A DNA stretch of 64,000 nt from JADFOI01 sp965218935 (GCA_965218935.1 CBDCMH010000005.1:186001-250000), one strand, 5' to 3'. Counted from the stretch's first letter, positions 8,602 to 17,743 are shown. Numbers and translations are program-made. Notes: generated by a model from the sequence alone, not told the origin.

Positions 8602-10095
8602 TTACCGCTCGGCAGCTTTCAGCTGCTTGTCGATCTGCTCCACGTCCCGTCCGACCCAGGGACCCGGATCGGCTGCATAATTCTCGTAGTTACCCGGGAT
8701 GCTGATCCCGGGAATTGCCGGAATCCAGGCTTCCTGAAGGACCTCGTCGGGATCTCCATACTTGGTCGCCAGAGCCCTTACATCTGGGTCATCCAGGAAA
8801 GTGATGTGACCTTTGTCTATCACACGAACAGTTTTGCCATCCCGAGTTTCCATGTCAACGGTGTTGAAGTAGGTGTGAATATGAAAATGACCGCCAGGAA
8901 GGTTTTCGGCCTCCCGTTTGGCGTTGTATTCATCCCTTATGGTGGATGTCGGGGAAAGGGTTACACCGATACCCCAGTGGATCACCCCGGAGCGACCGCG
9001 CTCCCATGACATTCCTTCACCTTTGGTCACCGTGCTGACTCGGCCCCTTCGAGGGTTGGTTCCCACGGCCACCTCTTCCAACCATCCAATCCCTGGACCC
9101 GGGAAACCGGGATACTGGGCTCTTGCATACTTGGTGACCAGCTCCTGGACTGCTTCTCCGTAACGTCCACCTCCTTCTGCGCGGACTATTTTCCCGCCTT
9201 CCATGTGGAATTTGACTCGGGGAAAAACTCCGGCGTGGTTGATGGTACCGGCTATCACGCCTTTCGCATCGGTGTCAGGCATCACGACGAACAAGGGCTC
9301 CAGGCTGAGATGCCCCCGCTTGACGATGTCATAGGTGCCCGGAGGATAAAGAGGGTCTGTGTACTCTTCACGCAGCTTGTCAAAGTGCTGTGGCCTCACT
9401 GACCAGGTGATGTCCGTGCCTTCCGGATCCTGCACGTGTATGCTCCGAGCGTTGGAGTAGGTGTCCCAAATTCTCTGGTCGATCAAGTCTTGCAGTTCCG
9501 ACGGAAAACTGGCCGATATATAGAACTTTTCCAGCGTACTCCATGGGATCCGCTCCCACCGGTAGGAACTCACCGGTTGTGGCCCCCCACCTCCTTCGAT
9601 GACCAGATCGACCTGACCGGCTTCGGCCAGGGCCATCACCTTTCGGATATAGTTGGATCCTCCGCCACCCCCTCCTCCTTGGCTGGGTTCCAGCATTCTC
9701 GTAGCTTCCACAGATCCGTCCGGCGGCAGCCCCCGCGAAGCACGCCTCTCAACATCTGGATCCACGTTTGGGTGGATCAGCAGAATATCCAGGTGAGCTC
9801 CGATTTCTCGAATGGCCATAGCCAGAGCGTCCCTAACCAAGGGGTTGAAATCATTCGGAATCACCATGAGTATGTTCTCACCCGGTTTCACATCGTAGCC
9901 GGGACGCAGCGGTTCCCGGCGAGAAGGCTTTCGAACCACCAGGCGAGCAATATCCAGTATGTCCTCAGCCGACTCTACCTGTCTTCCCTCCGGATATCGT
10001 GGAGCCGGATAAGCCTGGCCGAATAGCGTGGCACCCAGTCCAGAAAGCAAAACAAGGCTGATGAAACTGGCTATCCATAACTTATTTTTTCCCAC
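8602..10095 (-). CDS. Secreted metal-dependent aminopeptidase (M29)/dihydroxypyridine dioxygenase-like protein
   Basis: About 497 residues from a GTG at 10095, chosen because GGAGGA lies seven bases upstream; an ATG at 10110 in frame sits on that ribosome binding site. The N-terminus (KLWIASFISLVLLSGLG) is a signal peptide. A His-rich region, GVIHWGIGVTL followed by GGHFHIHTYFNTVD, resembles the metal-binding His set of the leucyl aminopeptidase T/NicX superfamily. A glycine run (SQGGGGGGGSNY) lies near residue 143. Either peptidase or ring-cleaving dioxygenase activity is possible. A cohesin-like gene follows on the same strand. Confidence 0.65.
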   Translation of the reverse strand: MGKNKLWIASFISLVLLSGLGATLFGQAYPAPRYPEGRQVESAEDILDIARLVVRKPSRREPLRPGYDVKPGENILMVIPNDFNPLVRDALAMAIREIGAHLDILLIHPNVDPDVERRASRGLPPDGSVEATRMLEPSQGGGGGGGSNYIRKVMALAEAGQVDLVIEGGGGPQPVSSYRWERIPWSTLEKFYISASFPSELQDLIDQRIWDTYSNARSIHVQDPEGTDITWSVRPQHFDKLREEYTDPLYPPGTYDIVKRGHLSLEPLFVVMPDTDAKGVIAGTINHAGVFPRVKFHMEGGKIVRAEGGGRYGEAVQELVTKYARAQYPGFPGPGIGWLEEVAVGTNPRRGRVSTVTKGEGMSWERGRSGVIHWGIGVTLSPTSTIRDEYNAKREAENLPGGHFHIHTYFNTVDMETRDGKTVRVIDKGHITFLDDPDVRALATKYGDPDEVLQEAWIPAIPGISIPGNYENYAADPGPWVGRDVEQIDKQLKAAER

Positions 10096-10455
10096 TCGTA
10101 ATTCCTCCATTTTATTGATTAATAAATACTTAAAAGTCTTTTTTCCTTACCACCTGACTGCGCTGGAATAACAGGCAAGAGCACATGTGAAGGGTAAGCC
10201 GCATCATGATAGACCATGTGGGTTGCCTTGATGCGTCTTGTCACCCCCTCAGCCTGTGTGAAATGTGCGAGTTCCGCATGATTCAATGAGAAGCAAGCTT
10301 CTTTGTCTTGAGCCTACATCAGCGTCAAGCAAGCGTCAATCGAAATAGGGTTGTAAAATAACGTCGTCCCAACGACCCACTCTTCGGTTTCATCCCGATG
10401 GGTTCTGGTGTAAGATGGGATTCCCGTTGCAAGAATAAGAAAGGTGTTTAAGCCG
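10096..10455. promoter_or_regulatory. Divergent intergenic region between secreted-enzyme and TRAP operons
   Basis: About 350 bases without a gene, separating two units read in opposite directions. It must hold the promoters of both. The side next to the leftward gene is AT-rich (TTATTGATTAATAAATAC near 10111-10128). No confident -35/-10 pair or operator could be picked by eye. Confidence 0.5.
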
Positions 10456-11502
10456 ATGAGGAAAAGAGGGGTCCTTTTATTTTTGTTGTTCGCGCCGCTG
10501 CTGGCGTTTCTGGTGCTGGCGGCCTGTGCTCCGCAGTCCGAGGGGACCTCTTCGGGTAGTGGCGAAGGGACGCCTTCGGGAAGCTTGAAAGAGCCGGTAC
10601 ACCTGCGGTTCGCTAGTTTCACAGAAGGGACTGCCTGGTACGCCTATGGAGCGAGCATTTCCGAACTTCTCCGTCCCCACCTTCCTTCCGGTTCCAGCCT
10701 GGATGTCCTGCCTCTGGCAGGTGGGGTGGCCAACCCGCAATTGCTGGACATGGATAAGGCTGATCTCGCCATAAACTTTGCCGTCAACACTGGCTGGGCT
10801 CATGAAGGTCGTCTCATTTACGACACCAAGATGGAGAGCCTTCGAGGACTGGTAGGCGGTTTCGATCTGTACTATCTCCTCCCTGTGGCCCGGGCGGATC
10901 TTCCCATCGACTCGCTGGACGAATTGAAGGAGAAGAAGCTGCCTCTTCGACTGTACACGATTACCGTGGGAGGACAGGGAGAGCGGGCGACTCAGATGAT
11001 GTTGGAGGCCTATGGTCTAAGCTATGAGGACATCAAAGCGTGGGGAGGGTCGGTCGAGCACACGTCCTTTGATGTGATCAAGACAGCCTTTCAGGACGGC
11101 AGGGCAGACCTTCTGGTCCACGGCACTCCCATCGGACATCCCTCCGTCACGGAAATTTCTGTCATGAGCTCTGTGAAGTTCCTCTCTCTGTCAGATCCGG
11201 TTGCCGATCAGCTGTTCGAGAAGTATGGAATGGACGCTGCCCTACTTCCGGCTGGAAGTTTCAGGGGACAAGGTGAGGACGTCCACACTGTGGGCTGGTC
11301 CGTAACCTTGGATGCCACCACCCGGATGCCGGATGATGTTGCCTACTTGATCACCAAAACCATCATTGAGAGCAAGGATGAACTCGCACTGGCCCACCAG
11401 AGTCTGCAGGCCTTTGATCCCTCCCTGGCCGCCCAAAAAGTCGGAGTTCCTTTGCATCCGGGTGCGGAGCTCTATTATCGGGAAGCGGGTCTCCTGGAAT
11501 AA
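10456..11502 (+). CDS. TAXI-family TRAP transporter solute-binding lipoprotein
   Basis: About 348 residues from ATG 10456, which has AAAGGTG nine bases upstream; GTG 10444 is the longer alternative. The N-terminus is a lipoprotein signal with lipobox VLAAC, followed by a Ser/Gly-rich linker. The body has the TAXI pattern: LRFASFTEGTAWYAYGASI, a GGVANPQLLDMDKADLAI segment and a late VGWSVTLDATTRMPDDVAY. It should capture an unknown small carboxylate-type solute and hand it to the membrane protein encoded next. It stands 30 bases before that gene. Confidence 0.9.
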   Translation: MRKRGVLLFLLFAPLLAFLVLAACAPQSEGTSSGSGEGTPSGSLKEPVHLRFASFTEGTAWYAYGASISELLRPHLPSGSSLDVLPLAGGVANPQLLDMDKADLAINFAVNTGWAHEGRLIYDTKMESLRGLVGGFDLYYLLPVARADLPIDSLDELKEKKLPLRLYTITVGGQGERATQMMLEAYGLSYEDIKAWGGSVEHTSFDVIKTAFQDGRADLLVHGTPIGHPSVTEISVMSSVKFLSLSDPVADQLFEKYGMDAALLPAGSFRGQGEDVHTVGWSVTLDATTRMPDDVAYLITKTIIESKDELALAHQSLQAFDPSLAAQKVGVPLHPGAELYYREAGLLE

Positions 11503-11532
11503 GTCCCTCTTTAAGCAGACTGTAACTTGACG

Positions 11533-13428
11533 ATGATGAAGCAATTCCTTCGAGTAGGTGCTCTGCTCGGGATTGTCTGGTCCTCCTTCCAGCTGTACAC
11601 CGCTTGGGCTGGTTTTTACCCCGAAATGATCCAGCGCCCCCTGCATGTTGTTTTTGGCTTGTCTTTGGCCTTTCTGATCTTTCCCGCCAGGAGGGGGCCT
11701 GCTGCTCAGGAAGAAGGGCAGACCTTCTGGGGAAAGGTGGCCTGGTATGACGTGCTTCTCAGCAGCCTGGCGCTGGCTGGGGGACTTCAACTGGTCTGGA
11801 ACTACGAACGGCTCGTTACCCGCATTCAGTTCGTCGACCCCTTACACCCGCTGGACATTACCGCTGCCCTTCTGCTCATCGTCTTAGCACTTGAGGCCTG
11901 CCGGCGAGTCGTGGGTTGGAGCTTGCCGGCGATCGCTGGAGTCGCTCTCCTCTATCAGCTGATTGGACCCTGGGTGCCAGGAGTGCTGAGACATAACGGA
12001 ATCTCTTGGACGGATCTGGCGGAACAGCAGGGGTTAAGCGTGCAGGGTCTTTTTGGAATTCCCACCGGAGTTATCTCCAACTATGTCTTTTACTTCATTC
12101 TTTTTGCCGCCTTCATGGAGATCTCGGGGGGCGGACAGCTCTTTATCGACCTGGCTTTTCGTATTACGGGCAGGAGACGCGGAGGGCCGGCCAAAGGGGC
12201 CATCGTCGGTTCCAGCCTGATGGGGACCATCAGCGGAAGTGCCGTGGCTAATGTCAGCGGCACCGGTGTCTTTACCATTCCTCTGATGAAAAGGGCTGGT
12301 TATAGTGCCCCGTTTGCCGGGGCGGTGGAGGCGGTGGCCTCAACCGGCGGACAATTGATGCCTCCAATTATGGGTTCTGCCGCCTTTATCATGGCCGAGA
12401 TGGTGGGGCTTCCATACCTCCAGGTAGCCCTATTCGCAACCATTCCGGCTTTGGCCTACTATGTCGCGGTCTTTTTAATGGTAGATCTCAAGGCCAAGCA
12501 GGAAGGACTTGTGGGCCTCAAAGTAGAGGAACTCCCGGACCTTGGCAAGTTGAAGGCGCGCCTGGGTCTGCTTCTCCCCATGGTTATTCTGGTCTATTAC
12601 ATCTTCGCCGGCTATTCCTTACAAAAGGCGGCTTTCACCGCCACTGTGGCGGTGGTGGTGGCCAGTCTCCTGAGCCGTGCCACACGGCTGTCTCCGGCAG
12701 AGGTTTTAAAAGCTCTGGAAGTGGGTGCCCGTCGAGCCGTAGGTGTGACGGTACCGGCGGCAACCGCGGGAATTGTGGTGGGGGTCGTTTCTTACACGGG
12801 AATCGGGCTGAAGTTCTCCAGCCTGATCATCATGTCTTCCGGGGGTTATCTGTTGCCGGCACTGGCTCTGATCATGCTGGGCTGTATTATCATGGGGATG
12901 GGCATGCCCACCAGCGGTGCATATATTATGGGTGCCGTCCTGATGGCACCCGCTCTGCAGAATATAGGTGTGCCCATGGTTCCGGCACACCTGTTCGTCC
13001 TCTATTTCTGTGCTCTTTCCATGGTGACTCCACCCGTGGCTTTGGCCTCCTATGTGGCTGCTGGCATCAGCGGTGCCGGGATCATGGAAACGGGCTGGAC
13101 CGCTTTTAAGCTGAGCCTGGCGGGTTTCATCGTACCCTATGCCTTCGTCCTCAATCCTGCCATCGTTCTGCAGGGTACCTGGAGTGAGGTGTTGTGGACA
13201 TCGGGCTCGCTTCTCGTAGGGATTTATGCTCTTGCAGGAGCCATCATGCAGCATTTGTCCAGGCCCAATCGACGATGGGAAACCATCACCCTGTGGTTCT
13301 GCGCAATCCTGTTGATCTCTCCGGAAGTCGTTTCGGATGCAATCGGACTTTTGGGGCTGGTTTTGATCCTGCTGAACCAAACGCGAAGATTACCGGCCAC
13401 CCTGGCAATGGAAGAAAAGAAGGGTTAG
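11533..13428 (+). CDS. TRAP transporter fused permease (4TM + 12TM)
   Basis: About 631 residues; ATG 11533 or 11536 is preferred to the TTG at 11527. The first ~130 residues form the small DctQ-like part with four hydrophobic helices; the remainder is the DctM-like large subunit with GSSLMGTISGSAVANVSGTG, STGGQLMPPIMGSAAFIMAE and MGMGMPTSGAYIMGAVLMAP, typical of TAXI-linked fused permeases. It drives secondary uptake of the solute bound by the upstream lipoprotein, using an ion gradient. The cohesin-like gene follows 45 bases later. Confidence 0.92.
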   Translation: MMKQFLRVGALLGIVWSSFQLYTAWAGFYPEMIQRPLHVVFGLSLAFLIFPARRGPAAQEEGQTFWGKVAWYDVLLSSLALAGGLQLVWNYERLVTRIQFVDPLHPLDITAALLLIVLALEACRRVVGWSLPAIAGVALLYQLIGPWVPGVLRHNGISWTDLAEQQGLSVQGLFGIPTGVISNYVFYFILFAAFMEISGGGQLFIDLAFRITGRRRGGPAKGAIVGSSLMGTISGSAVANVSGTGVFTIPLMKRAGYSAPFAGAVEAVASTGGQLMPPIMGSAAFIMAEMVGLPYLQVALFATIPALAYYVAVFLMVDLKAKQEGLVGLKVEELPDLGKLKARLGLLLPMVILVYYIFAGYSLQKAAFTATVAVVVASLLSRATRLSPAEVLKALEVGARRAVGVTVPAATAGIVVGVVSYTGIGLKFSSLIIMSSGGYLLPALALIMLGCIIMGMGMPTSGAYIMGAVLMAPALQNIGVPMVPAHLFVLYFCALSMVTPPVALASYVAAGISGAGIMETGWTAFKLSLAGFIVPYAFVLNPAIVLQGTWSEVLWTSGSLLVGIYALAGAIMQHLSRPNRRWETITLWFCAILLISPEVVSDAIGLLGLVLILLNQTRRLPATLAMEEKKG

Positions 13429-13473
13429 CAACAGACAAAACCTGTTATTCTTGTCGTTGATCCAAAGGAACCT

Positions 13474-14127
13474 ATGCTCACCAGGCGTCTGTTTACTACT
13501 TTGGAAGGATCGGCAGAACCGCCTCACCCAAGAGCGGTGCGTTACCGGAAGCTGACGGGAAGAGCTGGCTGCCTCTTTGTGATCCTGCTCGTTCTCACCA
13601 CGGCCACCTCAGATCCCTGTCTGGGGCAGGCTGAGCCTGAGGAGCTCGAGGTAACCTTGCGTGGTTTTATAGCCTTTCCCGGAGAGCCGGTCCGCACGCC
13701 CCTTTATCTGAGTGGCAGGTCGGCCGGCAGCTTGGAAAGCCTCACTTTGGAGCTGCGATTCCCCGCTGCTCTACTGGAATTTGAGAGCCTGGAAGAGGGC
13801 TTCTTGTTGGATGAAAGGGAAGTTCAGGTGGAGAGGGAGGTTAGAAAAGAGGCTGATCAGGATATCGAAACGGCCGTCCTTGTCCTTCACCTGACCAGTC
13901 CGGACGGAATTCCCGAGGGTTTACTGGTGCGTATCACCTTCAGCGTGAACCCCTCAGCTCCTCATGGCGCCCAGATCTCCCTCAACAACAGGGCCCAGGC
14001 CCTGCGCATGCAAGAAGGGAACACTGCAGAGGTTCCGGTGGCCTTTTCGGATGCCATCATAGCCATTTCCAAATTAGCGAAAGAGGGAGACGAGCCGTTG
14101 TTCTCCTGTTTCTTCTATATGCACTGA
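13474..14127 (+). CDS. Exported cohesin-like protein ending in CFFYMH
   Basis: 217 residues with AAAGGA before the ATG. A long basic N-region precedes a hydrophobic signal (GCLFVILLVLTTATS, residues ~33-47) and a likely cleavage after LGQA. The mature part resembles a cohesin-type beta-sandwich: FIAFPGEPVRTPLYLSG, LTLELRFPAALLEFESL, and IPEGLLVRITFSVN. The protein ends FSCFFYMH, sharing the last six residues CFFYMH with the protein at 7855-8472. It is the last gene of the TAXI transporter unit. Function unknown. Confidence 0.75.
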   Translation: MLTRRLFTTLEGSAEPPHPRAVRYRKLTGRAGCLFVILLVLTTATSDPCLGQAEPEELEVTLRGFIAFPGEPVRTPLYLSGRSAGSLESLTLELRFPAALLEFESLEEGFLLDEREVQVEREVRKEADQDIETAVLVLHLTSPDGIPEGLLVRITFSVNPSAPHGAQISLNNRAQALRMQEGNTAEVPVAFSDAIIAISKLAKEGDEPLFSCFFYMH

Positions 14128-14260
14128 CCGCAGAGGACGTTCGATTGCGAGGGCTTCCGATTCTTGGCGTTTTACCACAATTCAATCACTAGGTGACAAA
14201 CCTAACCCTCGAGGGTAGAAATCTAAGATAGCCCAAGCTGTCGTACGGACAGTTGATACT

Positions 14261-14300
14261 GAGAGTTCTGAACTCTCCACAAGCCACACCCGGCTTGTGG
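14261..14300. promoter_or_regulatory. Dyad and hairpin upstream of racemase gene
   Basis: A near-perfect dyad, GAGAGTTCTGAACTCTC (14261-14277), abuts a 9-bp stem CCACAAGCC/GGCTTGTGG with a 6-base loop (14277-14300), 20 bases before the racemase ATG. The first could be an operator and the second a terminator of the upstream unit or an RNA element near the start. There is no T-run after the stem. Confidence 0.35.
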
Positions 14301-14320
14301 AAGACGGAGTAGGCTTCAAT

Positions 14321-15031
14321 ATGGCAAAGCATATCGGGATGGTCGCTGTGAGTGCGGAAGGAGCTGCGCTTTGCTATCGAACCATCTGCGTCGAGGGCGC
14401 TTCCCTTCTCGGCCCACTCAGCCATCCCGAAATCACGATGCACACCTATCCTCTCGCCGAATATATGGGTTACATCGAGACCGCACAATGGGACGAAGTG
14501 GGCCGCCTGCTGTTGGCGAGTGCTGAAAGGGTCCGTAAAGCGGGCGCCGATTTCCTAGTGTGCCCTGACAACACAGCCCACCAGGCAATTGATATCATTC
14601 GTGATCGATCTCCGCTTCCCTGGCTGCATATCGCCGAAGCAGTCACGACCGCCGCTTCACAAAACGGCTTCAAGCGAGTCCTTATTTTAGGAACGCGCTA
14701 CCTGATGGAAGGCCCCGTGTATCCCAGCAAACTAGGTGCCAAAGGGATACATCACGAGATCCCGGAAGCAGCAGACCGCCAGCGAATGGATCAACTGATC
14801 TTCGACGAGCTAGTACGGGGCCGTTTTACTGAAGCGGCACGTGCCTACTTCCGGGAGATCATAGAGGAGTTCAAGAGCCGCGGGTGCGACGCAGCGGTAC
14901 TTGGCTGCACAGAAATTCCCTTGCTTGTCAGCCGTTCCGATTCTCCCCTTCCAGTCCTCGACTCCACGCGGCTTCTGGCTCGCGCTGCGCTCCGTGAGGC
15001 GACTCTTGTGACCAGCGCGCCGAACAAGTAG
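14321..15031 (+). CDS. Aspartate/glutamate racemase family protein
   Basis: About 236 residues from ATG 14321 (MAKHIGMVAVS); a GTG at 14297 lies inside a hairpin and is less likely. The two catalytic-cysteine regions are visible: FLVCPDNTAHQA and AAVLGCTEIPLLV, as in aspartate racemases of the Asp/Glu racemase superfamily. The superfamily also contains maleate isomerase and hydantoin racemase, so amino acid racemisation is likely but not certain. It follows the TRAP unit on the same strand with a 190-base gap. Confidence 0.82.
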   Translation: MAKHIGMVAVSAEGAALCYRTICVEGASLLGPLSHPEITMHTYPLAEYMGYIETAQWDEVGRLLLASAERVRKAGADFLVCPDNTAHQAIDIIRDRSPLPWLHIAEAVTTAASQNGFKRVLILGTRYLMEGPVYPSKLGAKGIHHEIPEAADRQRMDQLIFDELVRGRFTEAARAYFREIIEEFKSRGCDAAVLGCTEIPLLVSRSDSPLPVLDSTRLLARAALREATLVTSAPNK

Positions 15032-15144
15032 CTCAGCTAGCAGGTCACAACCCATGGCTGCGTCTGGGGAGTTCGGGCTAGAGTCAGAGCGAATGTCAAT
15101 AGACGATGCTAAGGTGCCCTTGGGGGTGATGAACTCAACGATGT

Positions 15145-15219
15145 TGGCTCGGGGGCCAGGACTCGAACCTGGATCGGCGGCTCCAAAGGCCGCTGTCTTG
15201 CCGATTAGACGACCCCCGA
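15145..15219 (-). tRNA. tRNA-Gln (TTG anticodon)
   Basis: Read on the minus strand, a full cloverleaf is visible: acceptor TCGGGGG/CCCCCGA, D-arm with CTAATCGGCAAG, anticodon stem GCGGC/GCCGC with loop CTTTGGA (anticodon TTG), T-arm CCAGG-TTCGAGT-CCTGG, discriminator G and an encoded CCA. The surrounding 15032-15372 stretch holds no other gene. Confidence 0.95.
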
Positions 15220-15372
15220 GTGGGTAGAGCATGGGAATCTTATCTCAAGCCTGCTCTGAAGTGAAGCGCCCCCGACTGCCGTCAGAGTGGAGAAGAATGT
15301 CAAAGGTTTTGCGTGCCAACCGGCCCATTGTGTGTTATTTTAAGGGGAAATCAACTCTTTGAGGAGGGCGTA

Positions 15373-16353
15373 ATGAGAGGCATTGTATCCAAGACTCTGG
15401 TCCTAACGGTTTTTATAGGCTTCATTCCCGGCTTGTTGGGCTTCCAGGACAGTGACACCTATAATCAGGAGTACGATCTTTACGAGAAGGCTGAAGCGGA
15501 GAAAGACAGCAGCAAGAAACAGGCTTTACTCCTGGAATTCGTGAAGACCTACAAGCAATCCGCGCTGGATCCGAACATTGCCTATCTCTATGCCCAATTC
15601 TATCCAGGTCTTCGGCAGCGGGGTCAGTGGCAACAGTTAGCCACCGCTGCGGAGAATTTCTTGCGGTACCGACCCGATGACGCGACATCTATTCAAACAG
15701 CCACCCAGGCCTACCAGCAACTGGGCAACCCTAGAAAGCTGGTGGACTTTGGCAGCAAGCTGTACGCCGACTCACCCAATGCCAACACTGCTTATTTCGT
15801 GGCCAAGGCTTACCAGGCGTTGAACGACCAGGCCAATTTCCAGAAGTGGGGGCAGCGCGCCGCTCAGCACGATCCCAACAATTTATCGATACTGGTCGAA
15901 TTATCCAGCTCTTACTGGGGTAGAAATAATCTCACCAGGGCTGTGGAGTATGCCAAGAAGGCGCTTGCGACCGCTGACAAGATCCAGAGGCCTGAGGGTC
16001 AAACGGAGGAACAGTGGACAGCACAACTGAATCAGGTTCGTGGTTATTGTCACCGGGCTTTGGGCGAGCAGGCTTACGTGAATAAGGACATGCGCACAGC
16101 CCGCAAAGAGTTCGAATCGGCAGCGCAAAACGACGCCACCAATGATTTTGCTCACTATCGTCTGGGGTTCATCTACTGGGGCGCGGGGAGGACGGATCAG
16201 GCGAACCTATCTTTTGCCAAAGCCTTTGTGTTGAACGGGCCCAGCTCAAAGGATGCCAGAGATCAGCTCAACCAGCTCTATCGGTCCACTCATGGCGACA
16301 CCAGCGGAATTCCGACACTGATCCAGAGGGCAAGACAAGAAGTGGGGATGTAA
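15373..16353 (+). CDS. Exported TPR-repeat protein
   Basis: About 326 residues from ATG 15373, preceded by GGAGGG; upstream in-frame ATG 15313 lacks such a site. The N-terminus (VSKTLVLTVFIGFIPGLLG) is a signal peptide. The rest is helical with tetratricopeptide-like units (for example NTAYFVAKAYQALNDQANF and HYRLGFIYWGAGRTDQANLS). It probably acts as a periplasmic or outer-membrane scaffold. It stands alone between tRNA-Gln and the convergent recA. Confidence 0.8.
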   Translation: MRGIVSKTLVLTVFIGFIPGLLGFQDSDTYNQEYDLYEKAEAEKDSSKKQALLLEFVKTYKQSALDPNIAYLYAQFYPGLRQRGQWQQLATAAENFLRYRPDDATSIQTATQAYQQLGNPRKLVDFGSKLYADSPNANTAYFVAKAYQALNDQANFQKWGQRAAQHDPNNLSILVELSSSYWGRNNLTRAVEYAKKALATADKIQRPEGQTEEQWTAQLNQVRGYCHRALGEQAYVNKDMRTARKEFESAAQNDATNDFAHYRLGFIYWGAGRTDQANLSFAKAFVLNGPSSKDARDQLNQLYRSTHGDTSGIPTLIQRARQEVGM

Positions 16354-16368
16354 CTAAGAAGAAATCCC

Positions 16369-16384
16369 AGCCGGCAGACCGGCT
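16369..16384. terminator. Possible bidirectional hairpin between TPR gene and recA
   Basis: AGCCGG/CCGGCT stem with a 4-base loop in the 32-base gap between two convergent genes. There is no clear T-run on either side, so termination function is only suggested by position. Confidence 0.35.
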
Positions 16385-16385
16385 G

Positions 16386-17417
16386 CTAGCTAGCTTCAGC
16401 TTTTTCCACTTCCTGCAACGGCTTTGCACTTCCCAGAGCCACCTTCAACTTATGCTCGATAGCACCACTGATTTCGGGGTTCTCCCGGAGAAATACCTTG
16501 CTATTCTCACGCCCCTGCCCTAATCGTTCCTGTCCGTAGGAAAACCATGAACCGCTTTTCTCGATAATTTTGTGCTCTACGGCTAAATCCAGCAGTTCCC
16601 CTTCTCGAGAGATTCCCCAGCCGAAGTTGATATCGAACTGAGCCTCTCGGAAAGGCGGTGCCATTTTATTCTTGACGATCTTGGCTTTCGTGCGGTTGCC
16701 GATATTTTGATCCCCTTCTTTAATGGAAGCAACTCGCCGGATTTCCAGACGAATAGAGGAGTAGAATTTCAGGGCTCGCCCGCCCGTGGTTGTTTCAGGG
16801 TTGCCAAACATGATTCCAATCTTCTCTCGAATCTGATTGATAAAGATCAAACAAGTCTGCGACTTGGACACGATACCGGTCAGCTTTCGCAGCGCCTGGG
16901 ACATGAGTCGAGCCTGCAGTCCCATGTGGGAATCTCCCATGTCTCCTTCCAATTCAGCACGAGGCACCAAAGCGGCCACTGAATCCACGACCAGAATATC
17001 CACTGCCCCGCTGCGCACCAGCATTTCAGCAATCTCCAAGGCCTGCTCTCCACTGTCGGGCTGGGAAACCAGCAGCTCGTCAATATCGACTCCCAGGTTG
17101 CTGGCATAGCCGGCATCCATCGCATGCTCGGCATCAATGAAGGCAGCCGTCCCACCCTCTTTTTGACTCTCGGCAATGGCATGAAGCGCAACGGTGGTCT
17201 TCCCACTCGATTCCGGACCGTAGACCTCGATCACCCGCCCACGTGGGAAACCACCAATCCCCAGGGCCGCATCGATAGACAGGGAGCCCGTGGAGATCAC
17301 CGGGACACTCAAGATGGTCTGACCTCCCAACTTCATGATCGACCCTTTTCCAAATTGTCGTTCAATCTGGGTCAGAGCCATGTCGATGGCCCGCTTCTTG
17401 TTCTGATCTTCGCTCAT
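16386..17417 (-). CDS. recA: Recombinase A
   Basis: 343 residues, normal length. Visible are the Walker A motif GPESSGKTTVAL, the ATPase core FIDAEHAMD, Walker B LVVDSVAALVP, the L2/DNA-binding region INQIREKIGIMFGNPETTTGGRAL-type segment (INQIREKIGIMFGNPETT), and the C-terminal domain. It forms filaments on single-stranded DNA for homologous recombination and stimulates LexA cleavage. AGAGGAAG precedes the ATG. No SOS box could be assigned by eye. Confidence 0.99.
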   Translation of the reverse strand: MSEDQNKKRAIDMALTQIERQFGKGSIMKLGGQTILSVPVISTGSLSIDAALGIGGFPRGRVIEVYGPESSGKTTVALHAIAESQKEGGTAAFIDAEHAMDAGYASNLGVDIDELLVSQPDSGEQALEIAEMLVRSGAVDILVVDSVAALVPRAELEGDMGDSHMGLQARLMSQALRKLTGIVSKSQTCLIFINQIREKIGIMFGNPETTTGGRALKFYSSIRLEIRRVASIKEGDQNIGNRTKAKIVKNKMAPPFREAQFDINFGWGISREGELLDLAVEHKIIEKSGSWFSYGQERLGQGRENSKVFLRENPEISGAIEHKLKVALGSAKPLQEVEKAEAS

Positions 17418-17692
17418 AATTTCTTCCTCTTTCTTCCTTTGGGAACCTCTCTTGCCTACTGCTTCTCCCTATTCTAAACCATACCCCCTGACCTTACTAG
17501 ACACTCACTATAACGTCCGAAATGAAAAAGCTACGAACGAAGACGGCCCGCGGGCTGAAGCCCACGGCTGACTGCCTCTTACCACAAGCGGGTGCCATCC
17601 TAACCGTAGAGGTGCCTTCGTTGTGCGGTTTGGCTTCCCCATTCGGGTCTTTGAATGGCTTTCGGATTTTGGGATTCGTTTGGGATTTTGGA
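17418..17692. other. Intergenic region with repeat-like fragments left of IS3 element
   Basis: 275 bases without a gene. It contains GCCCGCGGGCTGAAGCCCAC (17548-17567), a short interspersed-repeat-like palindrome, and an AT-rich tail GGATTTTGGGATT...TTTGGGATTTTG that resembles the AT-rich repeats near 53.2 and 56.6 kb. The recA promoter should lie here. Confidence 0.5.
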
Positions 17693-17743
17693 GTTGACCC
17701 GTTTTCGTGGACACCTGATTCTTTAGGGAGAAAGGAGAACACA

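Noticed and set aside
1..15031. Complete nicotinate degradation pathway (NicA/B, NicX, NicE-like)
   Set aside because: Only superfamily resemblance exists; the NicX-like protein is exported, and NicC, NicD and NicF equivalents are missing.
17522..17743. Open stretch before IS3 OrfA
   Set aside because: It begins outside the left inverted repeat, has no ribosome binding site and no similarity to OrfA proteins.
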